Shown here in pieces: positions 47,473-57,790 of a stretch of 64,000 nt of DNA. The stretch is from the NCBI GenBank assembly GCA_021030915.1, contig JAGEMR010000007.1:124001-188000 (forward strand), read 5' to 3'. Numbering within the stretch: position 1 is the stretch's first letter; every line of letters starts with the position of its first letter. The stretch is from Astrothelium macrocarpum (Eukaryota; Ascomycota; Dothideomycetes; Trypetheliales; Trypetheliaceae). Both the position numbers and the translations under genes were made by a program. Below the pieces are notes generated by a model that did not search any database, was not told the DNA's origin, and was given only the letters and a program-made list of their open reading frames with translations.

Positions 47473-47674
47473 AGCCTCGATCGCACTCTGATTAATTTCT
47501 TTTTGCCGCTTCTTTGATACCTGACTATCTATTCCTGCTCTTCAAAGTGGAGGCAATGACTGCGTTGTTTTGTGTTTCTAAGCGGAGAATTGCAGCGTCT
47601 TGCTTTCTGGAGCAATTAATTTGGCTACCACTAAGAAGCAGAATATCTTTATAGGTTTACATAATTTCACCATC
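47473..47674. other. Intergenic, no gene seen
   Basis: 3' flank of the reductase gene. Confidence 0.3.
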
Positions 47675-47852
47675 GCACTAGTGAGTAGAATAAGAAGTGT
47701 CACTCCTGGAGTCCCCCAGCCCGCTCACCAAACTTCGAAGGATTTCATTTCTCGATGATATTTATACAACATTCGAACCGTGTTTTATCGAATTCGGCGA
47801 ATGGGTTGAGGGTGCCCTAGGAGTGACATTTCTGATTTCACCCACTGGTGCT
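47675..47852. mobile_element. Foldback MITE-like element, short variant, copy 7
   Basis: A 178-bp variant: left GCACTAGTGAGTAGAATAAG, then AAGTGTCACTCC; right inverted CACCAGTGGGTGAAATCAGA, then AATGTCACTCC. The inner TATAATTCG block of full copies is absent from the left arm. Confidence 0.65.
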
Positions 47853-47886
47853 TGCATCTTGCATCTTTGTCATCCATGCAATAACA

Positions 47887-48132
47887 GCACCAGTCCACGG
47901 CCTAAGAAATGTCACCTGCGACCGCGAAAGATATAATTCGCTACAGACCTCATCAGGAGGACCTCATACTATTCTAAATGATTATGAATCGTAAAAAATC
48001 TACCAAAAATTCATCGAGAAATAAATTCTACAGTATTCTTGTCTGCTTTTGTTGAGGGTCTCTCAACGAGGCCTACGGCGAATTATATCTTTCGCGGTCG
48101 TGGGTGACATTTCGTATGCTATGGACTGGTGA
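47887..48132. mobile_element. Foldback MITE-like element, copy 8
   Basis: Left CACCAGTCCACGGCCTAAGA, then AATGTCACCTGCGACCGCG and AAAGATATAATTCGCTACAG; right inverted CACCAGTCCATAGCATACGA, then AATGTCACCC and CGCGAAAGATATAATTCG. The arms share CACCAGTCCA at the tip, unlike other copies. Only ~35 bp from copy 7. Confidence 0.75.
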
Positions 48133-48776
48133 CAGTCTGAATAATGGGAATTTCTGATAATCCCGATTCGTTGGCTCGCTACTTGCGGTATCCCAGACAG
48201 CACTAGGGAAAGCGGGAAAGCAGCAGGTTTTTGCGGCAACCGAGATTGCAACAAGGATCCTCTGACTAGGTAATCAGTGGTGATGAGAGGGTTGGAGCAT
48301 GAAACAGCATCCCGACTGTTGTGGGCGCACTGGGCAGCCGTTGAGATGACCGCCATTATGAGGAAAAGTGGCCAATAACGTTGGTTGTAACAATCTGCGG
48401 AAACGCATAAAACGGCAACGCGGTGATGTATTTGACCAAGCCGGGATAGAAGCTAGCCGTAAGCAGTAACATGGCAGGCAAGGTTGGAACTTTCCTTCCC
48501 TCCCTTCCTTGCCATTACCTACCTGACCTATCCTCCTCCCGTTGCCAATTTTTTGGGAGGCAAGCTTGACTTTTTCTCTCCTTTCGTGCTTTCCTTCGGG
48601 AATTTACCAATTCGCATTCACTTCTTTGCTCTCGCTGTTAAAAACTTATAGGGATAGCTTCGTTGAGCGTCCGTCACTCTCGCTTTCTACTGCCCTTGCC
48701 TGAGCTACATTGCTCCACCTTTTCCGACCAGGAATCCGCTTGTTTGTTATTGACGCGTCGGGTGGCTTCTTTCATC
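48133..48776. other. Upstream region of the GH72 gene
   Basis: No gene seen. Nearest the start codon it is CT-rich. Confidence 0.35.
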
Positions 48777-50120
48777 ATGTTGCTCAAGAGAATTTTCGCC
48801 GCTGCTGCTCTTACTGTCACTGCCGTCAAAGCCGATGTGCCAACTATATCTGCCAAGGGCGCCAAGTTCTTCTTCAGTAATGGTAGCCAATACTTTATTA
48901 AAGGTGTGATACAGTCTGTATACCTTTCAGAAACGAAATGGCTGATTTATACTGTAGGTGTTGCCTACCAACTCACTCCGGATGATCCTCTCATCGATGG
49001 CAACCAATGCAGGCTTGATGCATCGCTCATGCAGACCCTTGGTGCCAACACGATTCGTGTCTACCATGTCGATGGCTCTCAAGATCATTCCAGTTGCATG
49101 AGTACTTTTGCCGATGCTGGAATCTATCTCTTTGTAGATCTGGATACCTTTGACACCCAGATCAATCCAGACACCCCTTCCTGGAACCAGACCCAACTCG
49201 GCCTCTTTGAAAAAGTGATGGATGAGTTCCAGAAATATCCAAACACAGCTGGCTTTTTCGTTGGCAATGAGGTCTTGACCACTGGGAACAACTCTGTTGC
49301 GGCACCATACGTAAAAGCGGCTGCAAGGGACACCAAGGCATACAGGAATTCCAAGGGATACCGTGATATCCCAATTGGCTATTCTGCTGCTGACATAGCC
49401 TCACTCCGGCCTATGCTACAAAACTACCTCGCCTGTGGATCTAACAGCTCCGAAGCGGTGGACTTTTACTCACTCAACGCGTATGAATGGTGTGGACAGT
49501 CCAACTATGAGCAGTCTGGTTACTCTCAGCTCGAGGCAAATGTCACAAACTACAACATTCCAATTTTCTTTTCCGAGACGGGTTGCAACAAGCCTGAGCC
49601 TCGCACATTCGATGATCAGGCCGCCATTTTTGGCCCTGACATGAGCCCCAACTGGTCTGGTGCCATCGTCTACGAATGGCTAGAAGAGGCGAATAACTTT
49701 GGCCTCATTAGCTATGGCCCATCGGTTGCGCCAACAGGCTCGAATGCGCCGCCCGATGGATTTACTCGCTCTGGAACGCCAACCCCAATATCTCCAGACT
49801 TTGACAATCTATCAAGGCAATGGGCTACTGTATCTCCGTCGTCCGTTAGTGCAAATGCGTACTCCCCGAGTCTCACGCCCCCACCGTGTCCCGCGTATAC
49901 CGCGGGCAATTGGGAAGTCAATGGCGATGTCGCTTTACCTACTCTAGGACAGACTTTTGACCAGCAAATTCAAGCCAGCATCACAGGGGGCTCTTCTGCG
50001 GCTGCTTCGGCATCATCAGCCACCACTACAAGTAAGGGTGGAGCAAATGGCGGCGCGGAAATTGCTGGTATGGGTGCGGGTTTGTCTGGCTTGCTTTTCG
50101 CTGCAATGCTGTGGCTTTGA
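48777..50120 (+). CDS. GPI-anchored 1,3-beta-glucanosyltransferase, GH72 (Gel/Gas, no CBM43)
   Basis: Elongates and remodels cell-wall beta-1,3-glucan at the cell surface. Exons 48777-48903 and 48958-50120 give 429 residues. The signal peptide ends at about residue 19. The GH72 motifs are FIKGVAYQL (restored at the junction), GNEV (acid/base Glu147) and FSETGC (nucleophile Glu249). After the catalytic domain comes PCPAYTAGNW without a Cys-rich CBM43, then a Ser/Ala-rich stretch and hydrophobic tail (AGLSGLLFAAMLWL), a GPI signal. The 54-bp intron is a multiple of three with no stop, so a naive translation reads through it. Confidence 0.95.
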   Translation: MLLKRIFAAAALTVTAVKADVPTISAKGAKFFFSNGSQYFIKGVIQSVYLSETKWLIYTVGVAYQLTPDDPLIDGNQCRLDASLMQTLGANTIRVYHVDGSQDHSSCMSTFADAGIYLFVDLDTFDTQINPDTPSWNQTQLGLFEKVMDEFQKYPNTAGFFVGNEVLTTGNNSVAAPYVKAAARDTKAYRNSKGYRDIPIGYSAADIASLRPMLQNYLACGSNSSEAVDFYSLNAYEWCGQSNYEQSGYSQLEANVTNYNIPIFFSETGCNKPEPRTFDDQAAIFGPDMSPNWSGAIVYEWLEEANNFGLISYGPSVAPTGSNAPPDGFTRSGTPTPISPDFDNLSRQWATVSPSSVSANAYSPSLTPPPCPAYTAGNWEVNGDVALPTLGQTFDQQIQASITGGSSAAASASSATTTSKGGANGGAEIAGMGAGLSGLLFAAMLWL

Positions 50121-50997
50121 AGGTGTGCACTTTTAACGAAAAAGCATAAGCGACGATTTGGTACAACGAAGGGTGGGTATGGGTTGATCGTCTTAATGAG
50201 CTCTCTTAGCTGCGCATACGATGGCATTTTGTTGGCTGCACTATGAAATAGCTAACCAGATAATAAAACCCTAATTATGTACATAGAAATAGAAAACATA
50301 CTGACTGATGCGAGTCGTCTCCAAACTTACTGGTGGATCTCATGCTTTTTGACATTTGCCATTTATGTGGGTATGGAGCCACTTACCATACAGCGGAATG
50401 CTAGAGCTAGTGCTTATTGCGTAAGGTGATATAGCATCGATCCCTGCTCTTTATCTCTCCGCATGACGAGGCATCCACGACACTCTTAGTCTCCTGAACC
50501 TTTTACTCTGTGATCATTCTCCACCAAACAGTGCCTGATTGTTACAGACCCTGCACGCTTCTCTAGCTTTTTTGAAGACGGAATTGGCTTCATCATATGT
50601 ACTCTGCACCATAACATACGTCATGCAGCCGTTCGAAACGATGATGCAATTGCCAGCTGAGAGCAATGGCCTTACAAATAACCGATCACGACATTTGCTT
50701 ACTAGGATTCATGCCGAGACCGTCGGCCTCCTCGTGTTGGATCCCCTGGCAGAGAGCTTGCTCCTAGATGAAGAGCGGGAATAGATCAATGTTATTGGCC
50801 ATTGTCATTAGCAGCAGTGTCATGCAGACAATGGATATGTACCGTTCCTGACTAGTAAGAAAAAGGTAGGGATAGCTTATGCTTTTTTATTTACCAGCGG
50901 CGGGACCCAATTCGCCTTTTTTCTTTGCCATCTTCTCCCTTTGTTTCAAAGATCCAAAGATTTTCATTTGTTGCCTATAGAGGGTTGTTTGCGCAAA
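50121..50997. other. Intergenic, no gene seen
   Basis: No coherent open frame with an ATG. Confidence 0.35.
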
Positions 50998-52317
50998 ATG
51001 CGTTTATTTCAGTTCCTGACAGCGCTTCCAGTGCTGTTTCCTCTTGTTGTATCTCAAGACAATTCGACTGCTGGCCTTGGACCGCTCGCCAATGGCAAAT
51101 ATGAGATTGTTTCAGAGGGCATCCGTGCCGATTTCATTCCTTATGGTGCCTCCATCTCGAACCTTTTCATAAACGATACAAGAGGTATTGAGCGGGATAT
51201 TGTGCTTGGATTTGACAACGCTAGCTGGTACTCAATCTCAAAGCTACACCCCTATCTTGGAGCAGTCCCAGGGCGCTATGCAAACAGAATTAAGAATTCT
51301 TCATTCGAAATCGACGGCGAGACTTATCACGTGCTCCCCAATGATAACAACAACAATGATACGCTACACGGAGGGCCTGATGGATGGTCCTGGAGAAACT
51401 GGACTGTGGTTTCTCACACAACGGATTCCATCACATTTTCTCTCGATGACCCTGATTCTATGGAGGGATTTCCTGGAAGAGTCATCACATATGTGACTTA
51501 TACTTTGTCACCCTTTCAATGGCATATCAAAATGACCTCTACGTCTCTGACCAAAAAGTCGCCCATTATGCTGAGTTCGCATGTATGCATCTTTCATCAC
51601 CTGCATCCACCATATTTATTGACAATGCCTAGACGTATTGGAATCTCGATGGTTTCCAGAACCCTGAAACTCCTCTAGCCTTGAACTATTCGCTCTACAT
51701 GCCGTACTCTGGTCAGACTGTTGCTATAGATAATATTGAAATTCCGACTGGTGTCATTTTACCTGCTCAACAGTATTCTCCCAACGACTTTTGGTCCGCA
51801 CCTAAGCAATTAGGCGCAAATATAACTTCTCCTGAGATTGATGGCAATTGTGGATACAACTGTTCTGGCTACGATAATTGCTTTCTAGTCAATCGAGATC
51901 AAGACGGCCCGTACGATTGGCGCGAGAAAGGTCCCGTCGTGACATTGAGCAGCCCTTGGTCTGGAATCCAAATTGACGTATTTTCGGACCAGGAAGCTCT
52001 GCAAGTGTACTCTTGCAACACCCAGAACGGTTTGCTTATGCTTCGCTGCGAGAGATGAAACGTGCTAATGTTCTACTGCAGGGACCCTCACAATAAAGGA
52101 AACACAAGGTCTACGTGATGGGAGCCGCCCACGCACGGTACAAAAATATGGATGCATAGTGCTTGAGGTAGAAGACTGGATAGACGGTATTAACCAACCA
52201 GAATGGGGCCGTGAGAAGCGACAGATTTTTGGGCCAGGGGATGATCCCTATGTGCTCGAGGCAATTTACAAATTTTCGGTGAATAACACGTTGACGAATT
52301 CTTCGTCAGTTATATGA
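50998..52317 (+). CDS. Secreted aldose 1-epimerase (galactose mutarotase-like)
   Basis: Interconverts alpha and beta anomers of aldoses. Exons 50998-51582, 51633-52029 and 52082-52317 give 405 residues. The signal peptide (FLTALPVLFPLVVS) precedes the mutarotase fold with YGASISNL, GRYANRIKN, LHGGPDGWSWRNW (His), HTYWNLDGF (His, crossing intron 1) and VLEVEDWID (the catalytic Glu region). Secreted paralogues are common in filamentous ascomycetes. Intron 2's acceptor is AG before GGACCC, restoring NGTLTIKE. MITE copy 9 begins within about 5 bp of the stop, so the 3' end likely sits inside the element. Confidence 0.9.
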
Positions 52318-52321
52318 AAAC

Positions 52322-52558
52322 GCGACCAATAGTTGCAATAAGAAATGTCACCCGCGACTGCGATACATGTCATCGTCGCAGGCTTAATAGGGAGACCTCA
52401 TGCTGTTCCAACCCATTAGAGCCCGTCAACAATTCGAGAAGAAATATCTCTCAAGTTTTTTTTTTGGATTATTTTTGCTGAGGGCCTTTCTATGAGATAT
52501 TGGGCGATTATATCTTTTGCGGTCGCGGATGACATTTCTTATAGCCACCACTGTCGAC
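52322..52558. mobile_element. Foldback MITE-like element, copy 9
   Basis: Left AGTTGCAATAAGAAATGTCA, then CCCGCGACTGCG; right inverted GTCGACAGTGGTGGCTATAA, then GAAATGTCATCCGCGACCGC and AAAGATATAATCGCCC. Begins about 5 bp after the aldose epimerase stop codon. Confidence 0.7.
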
Positions 52559-53224
52559 GCACCTTTATTTGTTTCATCACTTGTCATTTCCTTCTTAGAT
52601 ATTCCCTGACACCATGTTTTTGGGAGGTCAACATATGTTTTATTAAAAGCACACATTAAACTTGGTTCACACTTGATCTCTTCTCGGCTTGTCATTTCTT
52701 TGGCTGAATAAGGCCTTTGTTTTTCCATCGATATTCCACAAACATCTTATTTTCTTGTGCTAATCTTTTTTTTGTCACTTCGCCTACATTGTTCAACAAA
52801 CATTCTCCATTCGCATTGAACTTGAACATATCCACATATACCGTTTCCGCCTTTACATCCATCTCCGCGCATTCTCCAATACAAGTACATGCTCCAAAAA
52901 GCAAGCACATGCATCCCAGACCTCGTTCTATGGATACGACGCCGCACAAACACGGTCGCCGAACACGCAATATCTGCCTGAACACGAGAGGCCGGGTACC
53001 GTTCATGGAGGGAAATAGAATTCGCCAGGAGTTTTGGGAGCCATGGATGGCGGGAAATAGGTTAGGCGAGGTGGGAATCGTTTGGTGGGAGAGTAAGGAG
53101 AAACAAGAAGGTCAGCTGAGTTCCCAGTTGCATGTGAGGCAATCCGTGGCCAGAGCCTACGATAGTAAGAGCTCGTGCGTCCGTAGAGAACGTATATTAG
53201 CTAAACGATCTGTGAAGCGCATTT
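52559..53224. other. Segment between MITE copies 9 and 10, no gene seen
   Basis: A 205-codon open frame (52717-53334) crosses it but starts with TTG, has no ATG near its start and runs into copy 10, so it is not called. Confidence 0.4.
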
Positions 53225-53475
53225 CTCGCGTTGTTCCTGTAGGCTTGAGAGGTATGAGTAGGTTCAGAATTGATAATTCGCCGCATGTCTCACAGAGAGG
53301 ACCTCATGTCATTTTAACCGTTCACAAAATGTAAACAATCCGGAAACAATTTGTTGATAAATAAGTCTTCGGATGTTTTCGGTCTTTATTGTTGATCGCT
53401 TCCCGACGAATGGAGCAGCGAGTTATCTCTTAATGCGGTGACGGATGACGTGTTTTACCGTGATCCCCTGGTGCA
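53225..53475. mobile_element. Foldback MITE-like element, degenerate copy 10
   Basis: The left arm has TTGATAATTCGCCGCATG, then GAGAGGACCTCATG; the right arm has CTTCCCGACGAATGGAGC, GAGTTATCTCTTAATGCGG, then CCCCTGGTGCA. The left outer end is blurred. Confidence 0.6.
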
Positions 53476-53691
53476 CGCAGTGCATGAGATACGACTGATG
53501 GTAAACCTAAGTCATCGGAATTTACTGGGCTATTATCCGGCGTTACCCGTAGGCTCGTGCGTCAAGGACTAAGCTTGGTACCTTACTCAGCCTCAATCTG
53601 ACCCTGCCGCGCTGTTGATATTACCTCTAACGTTGCATCGGGAGAACTCCACCGTTACTCACCATTCATACGACGATTTGCGTTCATCACC

Positions 53692-55229
53692 ATGTCCCAG
53701 ACCCATCACGAAGAGGTTCAAATAACGGACTCGATAGATGCGCAAGACCCTCACAAGGATGAAAAGAAAGACAAATCCAGACGGCCAACGAGTAAGTCTC
53801 GATCTCTCTTGGATGGTGAGAAGAAACTGATGAATGTCAAGATAATGCCTTCCGCCAGCAGCGGTTAAGAGCATGGCAGCAAGTAAAGCCCATCATGCGA
53901 AATAGACCAAGCTAATAGACTGCCTCCAGGCCTATCCTCACTCCAAAAACTGTGTTACCGCTCTTCTTTGCTGTTGGCATCATATTTGCGCCCCTAGGAG
54001 GTTTGCTTCTGTGGGCAAGCGCATCGGTAAGCCGGAGGAGGTGTCGTTTCAATCAGCGATACTAATTATATCTCCTACAGGTGGAACAGATTGTCATTGA
54101 CTACTCAGAGTGCTCGTCAGCTCCTCTTAGCCCCCAAACCGCACCCATACCTTCTGCCAAGGTCACGAGCAATTTCAAATCAAAGAACCAGACTGGAGCT
54201 CCGTACTGGTCTAAACAATATGTAAACGTGAATTATCCAAACACTTCAGTGCCGGTCGAGACTCGAAGCATCATAAATACAACTGTTTGCCGTTTGTTCT
54301 TCGAGATTCCGGACAATATCGGACCACCGGTCTTTCTGTACTATCGTCTTACCGATTTCTACCAAAACCATCGCCGATACGTCAAGTCTTATGATCAAGA
54401 CCAGCTACAAGGAACTTTTAGAGATAACAAGTCAATATCAAATAGCGACTGTGACCCGCTGGAGATTGATCCTGAGACTGGTAAAGCATTCTATCCATGT
54501 GGTCTCATTGCAAACTCAATATTCAACGATACTATACAATCACCTGTCTGGATTGAAGTAGCTGGATCCAATGCGGATAACCAGACGTACGTCATGACCA
54601 CAGACGGGACTGCTTGGAGCAGTGATAGGGAACTCTACAAGCCTACATCATACACAGAAGATCAAGTCGTCCCACCCCCAAATTGGCGCCTTCAGTATCC
54701 TACATATAATGCCACATTCCCTTTGCCAAATTTGCAGGACTGGGATGCTTTTCAGATCTGGATGAGGACGGCTGGATTACCGACTTTTAGCAAACTTTTC
54801 GCTCGAAATGACACTGCGACAATGAGGAGTGGCTGGTATTACGTGGATGTGAACGATTGTAAGATATCCAATGCTGGACCTGGGTCCTGGCCAGATGCTC
54901 ACTCGTCACAGATTTCCCCGTGACCATCTACGGCGGAACAAAGTCAGTTCTCATTTCGACTAGAACTGCGATTGGAGGGAAGAATCCGTTTTTGGGTATT
55001 GCATATGTCGTTGTTGCTGGTATCTGTGTCTTGCTTGGGGCTCTCTTCACAGCAACGCACTTAATTAAGCCAAGGTACATCTCGGACACACTCGGAAATA
55101 TCGTGAAAGGGGAAGCTAACCTTGATTACCAGGAAACTGGGTGACCACACGTATCTCAGTTGGAACAACGAGCAGCCAAGTACGGCCATTACCACTGGCC
55201 GGGCATCAAGACCCAACGACCATTCATGA
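53692..55229 (+). CDS. LEM3: CDC50/LEM3 family P4-ATPase (flippase) beta subunit
   Basis: A chaperone subunit of phospholipid flippases in ER, Golgi and plasma membrane. Exons 53692-53791, 53842-53878, 53930-54026, 54081-54858, 54912-55074 and 55133-55229 give 423 residues. Conserved features: NNAFRQQRLRAWQPILTPKT, TM1 (FFAVGIIFAPLGGLLLWAS), VEQIVIDYSE, DPLEIDPETG-type luminal Cys region, YGGTKSVLI, TM2 (YVVVAGICVLLGALF) and the KLGDHTYLSWN tail. The intron after exon 2 (53879-53929) starts GCAAGT and ends CAG. It is a GC-AG intron; the GT four bases further in gives the wrong frame. Confidence 0.93.
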
Positions 55230-55757
55230 GATTATTTCTTCCGCTTTTGGACTTGTACTGTATATTCTTTTGGAGTTTGGGCTTCGGAAGTCTAGGCTGT
55301 GGTGTTGAGTTGAGATCACGCTTCACGCCATGGGAAAATGTTTACGAGTTGCCATTCAAATACAAGATCATTATCCTGAAAACGTAGGTGCCACATTAGT
55401 GGTCCTTATGCAACGTCTTTTTTGAGCGCCGCCACTAGGCTATGCTTTCCAATTTTCATTTTTTCTCTTTGTCGGCTCAAGAGCTCCGACAGCGTTTCCG
55501 GAACTGTCTGCTCTTGTGAATGCCAAGACTTACGCCACAAGAAATTTGTGGATGACGAAATCTAGAATATCTTCAGAACGTCAAAGATTGTGGTCAATGT
55601 AAGTTGTGCTTAAATATTTGATGAATCGCTACGAAGATTGACTTCTCCTTTGCCAATTACTTTTGTCAATATTCCACATTCCTGTGAGACGACTGCTAAA
55701 GTACACATATATTTTCACTTCTTTGACATACTACTGTACATTCCTCAAGACTAAGGC
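55230..55757. other. Intergenic, no gene seen
   Basis: Between LEM3 and the M43 protease gene. Confidence 0.35.
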
Positions 55758-56750
55758 ATGGCTCGAATGTTTTTCCTCTTTGCCTATGTATTGTCTCTTG
55801 TGGCTGCCGTGCTTGGCATCAACAAAAGTCAGACATCCAGTCGCCTAAACACGCAGGCTGCAATAGCAACAAATGCACCAATCCCGGCAACTAACTCGAC
55901 AACCGAAGCATCCAATGGCACCTACGACCAAAGTTACAAGCACTTTGACTGCGGCACCAATTCATCTCTTGCCTCAGATCATTTCATCAATACCGTCACT
56001 GCTATGCACAACAACAATGGACCCAAGGGTGCTCCAGGTGCTCGCAAGCGTTCCCAGCTCCCCAAGCGCGACTTCTCCGTCACGGTGGACACCTACTTCC
56101 ACGTCGTGACCAAGACCGCCTCCAACGGCACCGTCACCCAAGACATGGCCAACGCGCAAGTCTCCACCCTCAACTCCGCCTACAAGCCAGCCGGCGTGCA
56201 GTTCAATCTCAAGAGCACCGACTTCACCGTCAACGACGCCTGGGCCGTCGGCGCGGGCCAGGACGACACGAACATGAAGAATGCCCTGCGCAACGGCACC
56301 TACGACGCGCTGAACATCTACTTCCAGACCGACCTGGACGGGAGCATCCTCGGTACCTGCTCGCTGCCGACAAACATCACGGACCCATCCAGCTACATCA
56401 CCGACGGCTGCAACGTGAACGCGGGCACCATGCCGAATGGGCCCATCGAGGGCTACAACGAGGGTATGACCGCGACGCATGAGACGGGCCACTGGCTCGG
56501 GCTGCTGCACACCTTTGAGGGGAACTCGTGCGATGGCGATGGCGACTTCATCGATGATACGCCAATGGAGAGCGTCAGTACGGAAGGATGCCCGACCAAT
56601 CCCGTCAAGGATAGCTGTCCGAATGACCCAGGTCCTGATCCGATTCACAACATTATGGATTACTCGACCGATGCGTGCTATACGGGATTCACAAACGACC
56701 AGATTGCGAGGATCCAGAATATGTGGGGACAGTACCGGAATGGGAAGTGA
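55758..56750 (+). CDS. Secreted M43 (pappalysin-type) metalloprotease
   Basis: An intronless 330-residue secreted zinc protease. The signal peptide (~1-20) is followed by a propeptide; a KR dibasic site precedes DFSVTVDTYFHVV near residue 105. The zinc motif HETGHWLGLLHTF (His241, Glu242, His245, His251) matches HExxHxxGxxH. A NIMDYS Met-turn follows near 300, with paired Cys between (GCPTNP, DSCPN). Homologues include fungal MEP1-like proteases. Base composition of 56030-56500 is noticeably GC-rich compared with neighbours, which also creates a long antisense open frame. Confidence 0.93.
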   Translation: MARMFFLFAYVLSLVAAVLGINKSQTSSRLNTQAAIATNAPIPATNSTTEASNGTYDQSYKHFDCGTNSSLASDHFINTVTAMHNNNGPKGAPGARKRSQLPKRDFSVTVDTYFHVVTKTASNGTVTQDMANAQVSTLNSAYKPAGVQFNLKSTDFTVNDAWAVGAGQDDTNMKNALRNGTYDALNIYFQTDLDGSILGTCSLPTNITDPSSYITDGCNVNAGTMPNGPIEGYNEGMTATHETGHWLGLLHTFEGNSCDGDGDFIDDTPMESVSTEGCPTNPVKDSCPNDPGPDPIHNIMDYSTDACYTGFTNDQIARIQNMWGQYRNGK

Positions 56751-57790
56751 GAGCAGGCGGGAGATGGAGTGGAGGCGGAGTCTGCTATTTTTGGGAACAG
56801 ATTGATTAGTTGAAGGATGTGTTTTAAGCTGTGAATAGTTTCTTTGTATATGAATTACAATTGGCCGTTTTGTACCATCATTCTTAATGTTCTGTGAGAC
56901 TAAAGAATGGCTACCCTAGAAGTCAAGCACATCGATCTTTAGAAAGTGCAAAATTGTGAGCTAAGCCGCATTTTACAATTTGGGGTTTTGGTCACAAAGA
57001 ACAGTGAATGGCTTCTCAACCTACGGCTGATCGGATGGACCAAGTTCCATTGATACCTAATTGATGGCATACTAATCGTAACCACCGTTCAAAGTCGGGA
57101 GTACTTATAGGGAATTTCCATACGAAAATAGCGCATTATAGTTTGTAGTTATTTTTGGTGCTTTGGAGGCTGGTGAGAAAGAGAAAGAGAAAGTATCATT
57201 GGATTGGCGGACGAGCGCATGCTTCCATCTCTCAGAGAGAGCATGCATGCGTTCCTTGGTTTCCAATGCCCCTGATCCTTTAAAGGGCCAAGAGCAAGCC
57301 TCTCGTGAGCTTAAAGTTTATGACATATAGCCCGTTTCTTCCTTTCGTCCTATGATTATATTCTAAAATGCCTCTTACAAACAATGTAGAGCAAGCCTGG
57401 ATTCATGCACGAGTCGACTCCAATAATACAGCCAGTCTCGACTGATTCCTTTGTTGATGTTCCAAGAAAACAGAGAGCCTAGAAGATGGCAGGACAGGTT
57501 GCAAGAAGATTGAGAGAAGTAGTCAAAACAGATATCCCTATCGCTATATTTTCTACAAGAAAACCGTGATACACTAATGAGACAATTCGGAAGAGCAACA
57601 GACGCCGGGCTACCAGAGGAAATGATTTCCCATGCAAAGCTCAGCGCCAAACACACTCCCGCCCCACGCAATTTCCACCCTGTCCATTCCACCCCGCCAC
57701 CCGCCTTCATACCGCACGTAATACAATCAACAGAAAACCATCAAGTCAACCATTGTGAGCTTTTGCTTCCACCACCAAACCGATCCACGC
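56751..57790. other. Intergenic, no gene seen
   Basis: Convergent 3' regions of the M43 and PMT2 genes; includes a GAGAAA purine run near 57175-57192. Confidence 0.35.

Noticed and set aside
52717..53334. 205-codon open frame
   Set aside because: Begins with TTG, lacks a plausible ATG start and ends inside MITE copy 10.
13615..53475. Repeat-induced point mutation (RIP) as the cause of MITE divergence
   Set aside because: Differences between copies include many changes other than C-to-T/G-to-A, so RIP is not evident by eye; a RIP index would be needed.
55974..56648. 224-codon minus-strand frame
   Set aside because: Antisense of the GC-rich M43 protease coding region.
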